Below are positions 25,110-36,568 of a stretch of 64,000 nt of DNA, one piece after another (position 1 is the first letter of the stretch; each line of letters starts with the position of its first letter). The translations under genes were made by a program, and so were the position numbers. Below the pieces are notes generated by a model that was given only the letters and a program-made list of their open reading frames with translations, ran no database searches and was not told where the DNA came from. Source of the stretch: Welwitschia mirabilis (lineage: Eukaryota; Gnetophyta; Gnetopsida; Welwitschiales); the NCBI GenBank assembly GCA_051453625.1, contig JBOZIK010000001.1, positions 120,599,831-120,663,830 of the forward strand, given 5' to 3'.

Positions 25110-26220
25110 AAGGACCTAATTAGTAGTATTCTTTAAATAATAAAAAATTCTTTTCACAAATGTAAGACATGGTATTATAGTATCACTTTGATAATAAGCA
25201 AAAATTCCTATACTTAAAATAATATCAGGTCTACTAGTGGTAAGATACAATAAATTATCAATAATACCTCTATATAACTTTTGATCAATCTTCTTACTAT
25301 GCTCATCTTTATTTAGTTTTGTGATTTGATTTATTGGAATGTATTTGGTTTTGTGATCCTATAAGCCATACTTGATTAGCAAGCTTTTAATATATTTAGT
25401 TTGGAAAATAAACTATATTATTTGTGTTGCATAAGTTATAGCCCCAACAAGTTGCTTATCTCTCTGATGAGACTCATTTCAAATTCATCCAGCATCATCT
25501 TAGCAAACTTATTACATAATAATTTATTAGTAGCTCTAAAAATAATATCATATATAGATATTTGCATAATAAGGAAATCTTTACCATTCCTTTTAATAAA
25601 CAACATTACATCATATGCACCTCTTTTAAATCCATTTTTAATAAGATGACCTAATAATTTCTCATACCAAAATTTCAGTANNNNNNNNNNNNNNNNNNNN
25701 NNNNNNNNNNNNNNNNNNNNNNNNNNNNNNNNNNNNNNNNNNNNNNNNNNNNNNNNNNNNNNNNNNNNNNNNNNNNNNNNTGACCTAATAATTTCTCATA
25801 CCAAAATTTTAGTACTTTTTTAAGATCATAAAGAGCCTTTTTCAATTTATAAATATCAATTAATTTATGAGAATTTATGAATTCTACTGGTTTATCAACA
25901 TACACTTCCTATTAAAGTATCCCATTTAGAAAAGAACTTTTAACATTTATTTGATAGATTTTAAATCCTATAAGTAAAGGCTAAAAGTATTCTTATTGAT
26001 TTCATACATGCTATTGATGTAAATGTTTCTTCAAAGTCTATTCCTTCCTATTAATTTTATCTTTTGGATACTAATCTTACTTTATTTTTTATGACATTGC
26101 CATGTTCATCTATTTTGGTTCTAAAAACACACTTTATACTAATAATAGATCTGTTTTGAAGTAAGTTTTCAAACATTACATCTTTTAAATTAATCTCTTT
26201 TTACATTTCTAGCATTCAAT
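25110..26220 (-). pseudogene. C1 reverse transcriptase, decayed and gap-broken
   Basis: Starts with VFRTKIDEHGNVIKNKVRLV and GIDFEETFTSIACMKSIRIL. It continues with VYVDKPVEFINS, YKLKKALYDLKKVLKFWYEK, a 100-N gap, then IKNGFKRG. The catalytic YVDD has become SIYD (around 25545-25563), so the first Asp is lost. The gap at 25681-25780 is flanked by a repeated 34 bases and is probably spurious; without the repeat the frame would run through. The plus-strand open frame at 25401-25649 is its shadow. Confidence 0.85.
25681..25780. other. 100-N gap, probably artefactual
   Basis: The 34 bases before it (25647-25680) and the 34 bases after it (25781-25814) are the same apart from one C/T difference. 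Two overlapping contig ends were apparently not merged. Confidence 0.85.
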
Positions 26221-26689
26221 GGTTACCACTCTTAGCTTCATTGAATGTTTTAGGCTTAACTTGTAAAATAGAAGTTGCAAATCCATAAACTTCTTTAGTA
26301 CAACTTTATGTTTGAATAACATCATAAGGACTACCAATTATGTTGCTTATAGAGTGACTTCTTTTTACTCTGTTCATGTTTGAATTATTTTATTTATTTG
26401 TATCTTCTTTTTTATCTTTGTTATTATTTGATTAAACTTGAAGATGGCTAGATGATTGATTAATCATTTCTTTTCTAGATAAAATTTTTAGTAAGTATCT
26501 CTTTACATGTCTAAGTTCTTTGTGTTATATTTCCATTTCACATATAGTACTTAATAAATACATGGTTTCCTTATTAGAAATATCTTGTAGAGTAGTGATA
26601 TAGAAATTTGATTTTTTAATACTAAAACATAGAACTTTGTTTGAGTTATGATCTTTAATAATACAATCATCTTTGGTAAAAGTAACAGA

Positions 26690-26940
26690 AAAGTTTACAT
26701 CATATAATTAACTAATGCTTAAAAGATTGTGTTGTAAACCTTCTATAAAGAACACATCTTTTACCATAGGTAGCTTACCTCTTCCAATGGTTTTAATACC
26801 TCTGATAGGTGCTTTTATGTTATCTCCAAGAGTGATTACTCCTTGGTCTTATTCCACAAAGGTGATAAAGTTGGATTTATCTCTAGTCAGATACCTTGAA
26901 CATTCACTATCAACATACTAAGCATGTTTCTTTACTGCTC
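26690..26940 (-). pseudogene. C1 protease, decayed
   Basis: Reads YVDSECSRYLTRDKSNFITF, then GVITLGDNIKAPIRGIKTIG and LQHNLLSISQL. This is the aspartic protease of copia pol (family motif W.(L/V)DSG(C/A)S.HMTGD). The Gly of DSG is Glu here and His is Tyr. After it the usual pre-integrase segment starts, but the sequence then passes into the linker before reverse transcriptase: no integrase HHCC finger or DDE core is seen between about 26540 and 26220. Confidence 0.85.
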
Positions 26941-27639
26941 AAAGTTCAATTGATGGTGATAGAATTGGTCTTGATTTGGAATCCATACTTTCATTTATTT
27001 AACTTATACAAAATGTTTTATCATACTTCTAGAATAGTTACCATTGTTAGTGTAAAATTTGCTATTGAATTACATTATATAATATTATTGGTATATACTA
27101 AATGATCATACCTTAATTTGTAGTTCCATTTATTAAATAAAGAAGCTAAAGTATTATTGGAAGCTTCATTGTGACCCAACCAAATTTTATCATTTGGGCT
27201 TCTACATTATCTAATCATGATATTTAATGTGTCCTTTTCTTCGGTAAACCTCTTATTAACTCTTTTTAAGTTAAAAATTTCATGTCGTATGTTCTTCAGT
27301 TTACATGTTAGTTTATTAATCTTAGCTTTAAGAGCTAAGTTTTCAGATGATAACTTATTACAAAAACCTTTTTATTGTTCATAAGCTAATTCATGGGAAT
27401 GAATTTCACTTTAGTACATATCATTTTCAATTCTTTAGAAATTAAATCATACCTTTCTTGAAGATCTATACCTCTTTCATCTTCACTGTTTGATTCAAAT
27501 TCTTCTTTTCTTTCATCATCTTTCTTTTGGATGTATACAATGGTTATGTAGAAAGTATGGACTTTTTCATCATAAGATGTTTCTACCTTAGTTTCATCTT
27601 CATCATCCTCTCATATTTTGAAGAAAGGTCTTCTTTTCT

Positions 27640-28650
27640 TGGATTATTTCTTTTGTGCCTTTTCCTACATTCTATTAAAACTCTGACATTTTAAGGCTGT
27701 GTGCCCTTATCCTTCAAATACCTAACATTATAACTTGGAAATATTATACTTAGAATAAAATAAAGTACTACTAGAATTCTTACCTCTATACTTACCTCTA
27801 GCTTGAAATCTAGATGATTTATGATAGTTCTACTTTTTGTTGTTCTTATTGAGAGATGTCTTTTGACTTACCTTATGATAAGAGAAATTTCTTCATTAAC
27901 ATCATTCTCAAAGTTATCTACTTCTGATTCTTTCTTTGTTTTTCCTTTAAATCTTTGTATTGTACTTTTAATAGCTTTAAGAGTAATGAGATTTTATTCT
28001 AAATCACCATCTTGGATAAGATTTACTTTATAAGTTCTTAAAGTACTTTAAAGTTTTTTAACCTTTATAGAGCCAAAATATCTTAATTCTTCCATGGCTA
28101 TTATCTTAGGCCTATATTTTAGAGTTAATAATCTAATAAATTTTTGGATTACCTTGGCCTTAAGAGCATTTTCACCAATGCCATGCATCGCATTTATAAT
28201 GTTGAATACTTTTGTAAAGTATTCATTAACTCTCTTATCATTGTTCATTTTGAGTTTTTAAATTGATTTCTCTAAATAAGAAGTTTATATTTCTTGATAA
28301 TGGAGGTTCCTTGATATGTTTCCACTAGAACATTTTATATCTTTTGATCCTTTTTACATTTAGCTATTTTGTTAAATTCATTCATTATAAGAGCTATGTA
28401 GACGGCATTCTTTAGTTTTGAATCATACATAAAGGTTTTTTTTTTTTTTTATCTTCCTATTTTCTTCTTATGTCATGATGTTTCCTATCATATCTATTAT
28501 ATTTTATATAGGTTCTAAGTAATCATATTTAATGTTTCACCAAATCTGAAACTTATAAAACTATAAGTACACTAGTATCCCCATCTGTCAATAGGCATAG
28601 TTACTTATACTAAAGAGTGAAGATCTAATGGATGGCATTTCTTTTATAGT
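27640..28650 (-). pseudogene. C1 gag, decayed
   Basis: The N-terminal part is readable near 28640 (AMPSIRSS). The best stretch is 28048-28248: MNNDKRVNEYFTKVFNIINA, then IRLLTLKYRPKIIAMEE, the copia gag region typical of SIRE elements. A zinc knuckle follows at about 27690-27740 (C.VFEG.GHTALKCQSFNR), with the first Cys of the CX2C pair kept and the second changed to Phe. Several stops replace Gln or Tyr. Confidence 0.8.
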
Positions 28651-28692
28651 TCACTCAAGGAAGTTACTCATTTTCATGAGTACCCACTATAA

Positions 28693-30201
28693 TAGAAGAT
28701 CATTAAACTCAGAGAAGAGGAGTAAATAAGATCTATAAAAAATAAATTTCATGAAAAACAAATTAAAAATATATTATGAACACCTTGCTGAGATAGCATG
28801 GTTTCTAAACCTAGGTACATCCATACATAGAGGGTAGCTTCCTCTCATATCTCTGGATATTATTACCTATAAAAATAGTGGTTTTTGTGCATAACCAATC
28901 TTACATATAATATGAGATGCTCCTCTTAAGGTAACACTCTCTTCCCCTCAAGGATAATCATTGACATAATAATAAAAAATGTACTCACAAATACTAACAC
29001 AATGTGAGATGCTCCTCACAAGAAAGCACTCTTTTCCTCTTAGAGATATGTAATAATACAATAATGCAACATGCTTGCAGGCACTCACAAGAGCTTCATA
29101 CAAGAATTACCTTATAATATTGAACCCTAGAAAGGGATCCTTGGATCTAATAATAAGAAATGGATAATAATAAGAATATTCAAAAATAAGATAGTTCTAT
29201 AATTTGGTTCCAATAAATAATGATAAAAAATGAAACAACAAGGCTAAAATAATGTGTCTTTAAAGAGGTGGTTGAGTTCTTTCTTATTGCTCTTAACCAT
29301 AAATTCCAAATATTGATGAAATGTTAGAGGATCCAATGAATGAATGTTGTTGTCACTTAATAGCTTCGTGTAATTAATGGCTTGATTTTTCATAAATAGA
29401 TCTAATAATCCATGAATTCATGCATGCATACATATATGTATAGATCTATTCATCAAGTCATGCCTTTATATCTTTTGATGAGGTTCAAGTTGTTTGACCT
29501 AAGAAGATAGATGTTTGAACTTTATAACTACCATATAATAAATAAAAATGATTGAGCATTAAGCATACAACATCTATTTTATTTTTTATGAACTTTTAGC
29601 CTTGTCATCTTCAATATTATAGAAATATTATATCATTTATATGTCTTCAACATGAAAGACGTCTTTGATCAAAGTACCTAGAAATTGATGAAACTTAAAC
29701 TATAGAATCTCTAACCCTTAGTAATCATAAATTTATGATGAAAATTTTAATTTCTCCTCTAGAATGTAAATAATTCATCAAAGTAGAAATTATTCCTATT
29801 ATAGTTTTTAAGTTTAATGTAGATTTTTTCAACTATGTAGATGTCATTTGTCTATGTCAAATCCATTCTTCAATATAGTCGTCCTTGTTGAGATAGACAT
29901 CTTTCACTTGTGATTGAAAATTAGTTCAATGTAGATATTCTAAATGTTTTAAACCTCTTTATCATAGGTTTCTTTAAATGTATAGATTTATTTCTCATAC
30001 ATGTCTTTAATTCTATAAACATCTTCAGTCAGTTGTGACTTGGAGTTTTTAATTCTAAGCTAAACTTTCTGTGAATTTAAGCTTTGAGCTGTAACATGGG
30101 TTTATGCTTTTTGTGATTTGGTTTTATTCAGATTAACCTATTTACATAATAGCATAATATATTTGAAAATTGAAATAATCAAAACTGGATTTTTACCAAC
30201 A
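28693..30201 (-). repeat. C1 5' LTR
   Basis: 1509 bases. In element orientation it starts TGTTGGTAAAAATCC and ends TCTTCTA (CA changed to TA). I do not see a clear tRNA-Met primer site directly after it. Confidence 0.75.
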
Positions 30202-31792
30202 CTTAGCAAAGTCAAGAAGTATGTACCTTTATCATTCCTACATACTTACCTTTAGATAGTGCTTTTAATAAATTTATAAGAATATGAACTTTAAAATTAT
30301 AAAATGGTGAGAATGATGATTTAAATTGAATATAATGATGATTTAAAATGATGAAAAGTATAAATATCAGAAGTAATTAAAGGGAATAATAAAATTAAAC
30401 ACATGGTAATAGCCCAATCTTTATATTTATTATTATTTTGGTCAAACTTTTATTTATGATAGGTTTGCTATTAGCATAATTAGTATATTATACAATTCTT
30501 AATTTAGTATGTGATTATTAAATTATAATATTAATATAATAAACATTGATTTATAAATCAATATTAGTGATCTCTATATTAGTTATATTACATGTTGGTA
30601 TGATAGTGGAAGACCATGGAAATATATATGTGTACATAAATCTAGATGTTTATTTATTAATAAATATTATGTTAATAACATTAGTTATAATACAAATATA
30701 AGGGAAATAAATAGATAGCTATTAGTACCCCTAATTCTTTACTTAATGTTATTTATGCATAAATTAGGTATCATAATTTTAAGATTTATTAATTAACAAT
30801 AAATCTTTATTTAAACAACCTCAGTAAATAATAATAGATAAGACTTAGTAAATAAATAAGTAATGATTTATATAGTTACTAAATTAACCTTCCTTGAGAA
30901 TTATATGGAATGGAAAATGAGTATAAATATAAGTCATACAAAATCTAAATAACAAATTCCTTATATGATACAAGGATAGGAAATAGTATTGTAGGACTAT
31001 CTTTATGATTGACTAAAATAAATAAACCCATAACCCATAAAGTATTATGTCCATAATAATATTAACCTAGATATTATAGTTGCATGGTGAAATAATGATG
31101 AATTCTACTAGGATCGAAAATGATCACAACATGTGTAAATGATTGATAAATGAGAAGTAACAATTAACTAATCTTAATCATGATTAATAAATTCTAACTA
31201 AGGAGATTATGAGCTTAATAAATACTACTCAAATAGTTTTATTCACCTGATTATTAGTGATGAAGAATCTAACTTGATGTTCTAATCATGGATAATGATG
31301 CTTGTAAATATTTAATAAGATTAGATACTAGTTGTTATGAGATTGTTGGCATTGTTATGTTACTTAAAAAGTCTTGTGTGTGTATGTGATATCATTGGAA
31401 ATAACTATTAACATTGTAATTATCCTTAATAAATAATCTACTTAGAAACACATTTAACCTATGATATCAATATTGATGAGTAGACCATAAGTCTAATATC
31501 AGCCTGATTAGCTACTAATGATCTAATGGTATATGTGTGATTATTGATATGATAATGATTTAATCATAATAGTTAACATAAGTTGACTTATAATGGACAT
31601 AATGCACCTAGGATGTTAACATATGAAAATATTATATTGTATATTGGATTTTTATATTTGTGTCTTTAGTCCTCATTCATTTGTACTAGATTCTAATTAA
31701 TCTAGATCTTTAACTTCATGGGATATGGGTGTTTAGATTTGATATTTTTATTTGAAATACATTATGTGTCTCTATTTTAACTATACATTGGT

Positions 31793-31800
31793 TATAAAAG
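31793..31800 (+). promoter_or_regulatory. candidate TATA box in B1
   Basis: TATAAAAG followed by GAGTAGTTTAGCATG, about 1.03 kb before the LTR end. B2 lacks this block. A second candidate, TATATATAG at 32202-32210, is kept in B2 (33859) about 0.6 kb before its end. Confidence 0.35.
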
Positions 31801-31877
31801 GAGTAGTTTAGCATGTCCCAACCTTTATAGAAGATAACATTAATGAAAGGCATACATATGAATGATTTATGGTTGAA

Positions 31878-32093
31878 GATTGACCTACATGGCTAAGGGT
31901 TCTTACTTAGAGGAGGGTGAAATCCATTAAGAAGAAAACATATGATCAATCTATGGTGTGTAATATGGATGGTTGATTGATGGAAGATTGACTACATGGC
32001 TAAGAGATCATGTTTTTCCCAATGGTGGTTAAGCCTCATAAAGGAAGAAATTGTATATAGACAACCTATGAATGATGGTATGACATACATGAA
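31878..32093. repeat. 108-bp tandem repeat in B1
   Basis: Two units with a period of 108 bases, starting GATTGACCTACATGGC (31878) and GATTGACTACATGGC (31986), with a possible partial third after 32093. They lie just downstream of the TATAAAAG at 31793. B2 appears to have lost them. Confidence 0.6.
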
Positions 32094-32830
32094 TGATCTT
32101 ATTAACAAGATCATGTATTTAGCTAGAGGAGGTCATGTCCAAATATTTGGTATTATATGAGATTAATTTAGATAATCCATGTGTGGTTGAGCCAGCTTAT
32201 TTATATATAGACCTATAACGTTATAATCTCATAACAGTGGGTAATGAATGGTTAGACTAAAGCTTCATGGGAAACATTACTGACTATTTCTTATATTTTT
32301 ATTTATAGCTATGGATATAAATATGATATAAGGCTTTCTTATGGATTATTTGGAATTCATGATTTCATCAAATCTAGCATTTTGTTTACCCACTTGCTCA
32401 TTGATATCGATCATCTAGACTCATCATACACTCATGTATATTGAAGATAACAAAGATAAGATCTAAGAAAAAACTACCTATTGTCTGAGTTCCTCTAGAT
32501 GAAGATGAATATGCATGGTTATTTGCTATATATCAATCAACTAGTTGACTACAAATTACATACTTCTTTTGTGTCTTCCTTATTATGACTTTACACCATT
32601 ATTATCTGTTCCCACTTAAGTCTTCTAGATGTTCTTAAGTTAGGATGTGGTGTTGGTTAAGTGATCTATCATCATATAATTCTCTTGAGAAATAGCCTAT
32701 GGGTAATTAAGAGTATGTCTTTCAGTCATAACCTAATTGATCCACTATGAGAGTTAATTGAGTGATTAACTAATAATTAAAAAAAGAAAAAAATTAGGTG
32801 TAATTTGAGTGTAGAGTTATGTGTCTTGCA

Positions 32831-32950
32831 TTTTGGTATCATAGCTATGAATGTAAGCCATAATGAGTTAAATTAATGAAAGAATAATATGTTCATTGCA
32901 TTGATGTCTAGTGGTAGTTTTTAGGAGGAAACTTCTTAAAATGGGTAGGG
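32831..32950 (+). mobile_element. family B internal domain, copy 1 (120 bp)
   Basis: Everything between LTR B1 and LTR B2. It begins TTT, then the primer site TGGTATCATAGC (32834-32845, complementary to initiator tRNA-Met with one change), and ends with TTTTTAGGAGGAAACTTCTT and a purine tract AAAATGGGTAGGG. The last part can be read as the C-terminal tail of a chromovirus-type Ty3/gypsy pol. Nothing else of gag or pol remains. Confidence 0.8.
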
Positions 32951-34458
32951 TGTAATACTGCTACTTCTACGCATGCTTGGTCATGCATGTGGTTAGTTGA
33001 GTTCATGTCTAGATCATACTTTGATATGATAACTAGTCATCTAATGATTAATTAATAAATTGATTAATAGGTTAATTAAAAGAGGTCTGATAAGGTAATT
33101 AAGAATATTAAACAAAAGGTTAAGATGATGTTAGAATTATAATTTATGATTAGTAAACATTAGTTAAATTATAATATAGGAATTAATTATGTTTTGATTA
33201 AAATGTATTAGTATTAACATTTTGTAATTAGTAGCTAATAAATATTAGTGATATTACAATGTAAGGGATGATTTATATTAAGTATTAATAAATAAAATAT
33301 GATAGTATAAAAGATAAAGGGCATATATGATTTAATGTTAATAATTAAAATGAGGTTAATAANNNNNNNNNNNNNNNNNNNNNNNNNNNNNNNNNNNNNN
33401 NNNNNNNNNNNNNNNNNNNNNNNNNNNNNNNNNNNNNNNNNNNNNNNNNNNNNNNNNNNNNNATGGAATATGTGATAAATTAATAATGACTATAATGATT
33501 ATTTAATCATGACGATTAAGACAATTCTAAGTAATGGAATTAACTTATTATAAACATAATACACCTACGATGATAACATATGAAAAAACAATATAACTTT
33601 GAGATTGTTATATTAGATTCCTTATATTTATGTCGTTGGTCATCAATCATTTGTACTAGATTCTGATTAATCCTTATCATTGATTTAGTGGCATTTGGAA
33701 ATATATATTTGGTATTTTATTTGATATACATCATGATTATATGACTGGATAATCTTCATGACTGGGAGTCATGCAAATGCCCAAGGGAGGGCACACCCAG
33801 ATAATGGCATTATAGGAGATTATTTTACATGACCTATGTGTGATCAAGCCAGCTTATTTATATATGACCTATGAGGTTATGAACCCATAATAGTGATTAA
33901 TGGATGATTGAACTGAAGCTCCATGAAACACTTGGCTAGCTATTTCCTATATTTTATATTGATATATGTTGTGCAATGTTTTCTATGGATTCATATGAAT
34001 GTTCTGATTCAATAGATCTAGCTTTTTGTTAGCCTGTGTACTCACTAATATAGACCACCTAAACCTACCGTACTACTATGTGTATTGATGATAATAGAAA
34101 TAGGGCTCAAAAGAGGTCAAATACATAACTATGTATGGTTTAATTTCCTCTAGATAAGGATACATAGATGTGATTGCTTGTTGTAGGTCAAGTACCACTC
34201 AACCATAACTCATACACTCCTTTTGTGTGTTTCTTATTATGACTAATTAATACTTCTAAATGTTCTTAAGTTAGGATGTAATGTTGGTCAAGCGAGCTAT
34301 CATCATATAGTTCTCCTGAGGGGTAGCCTATGGTAAATGAATGTATCCCTTTTAGTTGTAACCTAATTATTCTGCTGTGTTAGTAAATAGTATAAGTAAC
34401 TAATAATTAATTTTAAAAAAATCAGGTGTGATTTAGTTATAGTTTCGTTTCTGTTACA
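32951..34458 (+). repeat. B2: middle LTR of family B, with gap
   Basis: Starts TGTAATACTGCTACTTCTAC right after a purine tract and ends CTGTTACA right before a primer site. Its left 412 bases match the start of B1 and its right 996 bases match the end of B1. The 100-N run at 33363-33462 stands where about 5.2 kb of B1 should lie, so this LTR is either internally deleted or mostly missing from the assembly. Confidence 0.75.
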
Positions 34459-34578
34459 TTTTGGTATCAGAGCTATGAATATGATCCATAGTAAGTGGAA
34501 CTAATGAAAGAGTAATATTTTTATTGCTTTAATGTCTAATAAAAGTTTCTAGGAGGAAACTTCTTAAGGGGGAGAGGA
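34459..34578 (+). mobile_element. family B internal domain, copy 2 (120 bp)
   Basis: Same length and layout as 32831-32950. The primer site TGGTATCAGAGC (34462-34473) is a perfect initiator tRNA-Met match. It ends CTTCTTAAGGGGGAGAGGA, a clear polypurine tract, then TGTAGTACCC of B3. The two copies are alike over their full length with scattered substitutions and no net length change. Confidence 0.85.
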
Positions 34579-35479
34579 TGTAGTACCCTACTTTTATTGC
34601 ATACTTGGTTATGTGAGAGGTTAGTTAAGTTGTGTGCGGATTAGGATCTTGTGACACAAAGTGTTGTGAATTCGTAAATTAGCTTAATGATGATTAATTA
34701 GTAATTTAATTAATAAGTTAATAAGGTAGTCAAGAAAATCATGAGGAAGATTAAGATGATAGAATTTCAATATATGATTTAACATGATCATTGCAATATT
34801 AATGTTAATAGGTTATGTATTAATGTTAATTATGATTTAATGATAAATAAAATATAAAAGACGAGGTATGTATGACTTATAAATATGGTCATTAATATTA
34901 ACTAGTATAACAATGTCAAAGGCCAAGAGGGGGTAGGATACATAGTGAAGTATGTACTAATATTATTATTATTTAATTAATAAAATTATAATTAATTAAG
35001 GAATATTCATATCCATAGAGAGTAAGCATTAATATTCATTATGAAATAGATGACATATATGATTTAATGTTAATAATTAAAATAAGGTTCATAAATATTA
35101 TTAGAATATATTAGGTGTTGTTCTAATTTGTTAAATATTAATGAAATTAAGAATAAGCATAATGAATTATGTTTTGGTTAAATGAATTAATGTAAATAAT
35201 TAACTTAGCATAGTAGATTATTCATTAATATTAATTAGATAATAAATAAAATATAATAATATAAAGTAGTAATTATATGATTAATGGCTAATTAATAAAT
35301 ACTTAGTTAAAATAAAATGAAATTTAAATAAGGTATCATTAGAATATGAAAATATATTAATAAGGTATGAAATGCTTAGTAAGTTAGTAGCACATCATAA
35401 AGGTGGTTGTATATCAAGGAGGTGTCATTATGCATGTAAAGATCAAGTGGCATGATATAATTTAAGGTTGATGAGGGCT

Positions 35480-35502
35480 TATGCATGATGATTTCATGCA
35501 TA
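35480..35502. promoter_or_regulatory. RY-motif hairpin in B3
   Basis: Identical to 11494-11516 in B1: 9-bp arms with RY cores around TGATT. Confidence 0.45.
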
Positions 35503-36568
35503 GGAACAAGTGACTCATTCTTGAGCCTTAATGTGTTTAAATTGAATCTTTAAAATGGAAAGGAATTAGACATTTTATCATTGATTAATTTCTAATTAAG
35601 ACATTAGAATTTTGGAACAATTTATGACTCTTTCATGAAGGCAAATGATGGAGGAAGACTTTTGCATGAAAAATTTATTAAAAAGAAGAAGAAGGAAGAT
35701 CTTTCCAATAACTTATTATGAGATAATTCTAAAATCCTTTATCAAGCTTTTATTAAGATTAAGTTAAATATGGTTATTAATAATTAGTATAGTTAAATAA
35801 GCTTGTAAATGAATTTATCTTATTTAAAGAAGAAAAAGGATTAACCCTTTAGACCATGCCATCTTAATAATTATTTAATGATTTAAGTTAATAATTTTTA
35901 TTGTTAACTTAGTGCTGTGGCTAAGCTTATTTATTTATTTTCTATATTAATATGAGCAATTTACTTAGGTGTGTTATTTTCTATTTTTATGAAAATATGT
36001 AGTTAAATTTTAAATCAAATATCACTTTTTATCATCAAGAGTCTTTAGGTAAAGTATTTCTTAAGCATTCTTAAAAATGGAAACTCCTACATTTAAATGA
36101 ATCATTAAATAAAATTACATAATCAAGCCATAAATTTGTTTATCCTTAGACAATGCAAATACCATGAAATAATTTTTGTTTTTCACAAGGACAGATTTCA
36201 AATATAATCAAGGTTGGTTCATTTATAGGCTAGTCCTTAATTTTGTAAAGCATGAAATTAAGGTTGAAGGAAGAGGAGATCCTATTATTAAAATAAACAA
36301 AAAGGTAATTATTTTATTTTTTCAAACAGAAGAGATAATCCTTAATTACTAAGACCCTAAGATTTAGAATCATAATATACTTCATGAATATCTTAAGATG
36401 AAGATAAATCTTATAAATTTAATTATTTTGCATCTATGTAAGACATAGATGTAAATAATTCATAAAGTCCATCATCTAAACTTATGGGAAACTTAATAAG
36501 ATAATATTTAGAAATCATGCTTAGAAAGACAGATGAAGTTTTAAGATACATTTTAGCATTATAACTCA

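Larger units (their letters stand above)
21305..30201 (-). mobile_element. C1: SIRE-like Ty1/copia element, integrase deleted
   Basis: On the minus strand the 5' LTR is 28693-30201 and the 3' LTR 21305-about 22734. The target duplication is GTTAG/CTTAG (21300-21304 and 30202-30206); the unoccupied site TTTAG lies in B3 near 53441. Domains in transcription order are gag, protease, reverse transcriptase and RNase H, followed by 1.9 kb before the 3' LTR. The long LTRs, the RPK..A.EE type of gag, the CSR protease motif and the long 3' region fit the SIRE/Maximus (Sirevirus) lineage. The integrase core is missing. Both strands of the LTRs contain many transitions, so the element is old. Confidence 0.85.
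10698..32830 (+). mobile_element. B1: giant LTR, interrupted by A2 and C1
   Basis: The LTR starts TATAATATCTCTAC (B2: TGTAATACTGCTAC; B3: TGTAGTACCCTAC) and ends CTTGCA just before a TGGTATCATAGC primer site. It lies in three pieces: 10698-12413, 18769-21304 and 30207-32830, 6876 bases in all once A2, C1 and their duplicated targets are removed. It is collinear with B3 over about 5.2 kb and with both ends of B2. It carries no coding frame that I can support. Compared with ordinary plant LTRs (a few hundred bases to about 5 kb) it is very long. The right third holds a TATA box and a 108-bp tandem repeat. Confidence 0.75.

Noticed and set aside
25401-25649. 82-codon plus-strand frame
   Set aside because: Antisense of the C1 reverse transcriptase.
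26715-26921. Plus-strand open frame
   Set aside because: Exact antisense of the C1 protease region, which has recognisable motifs on the minus strand.
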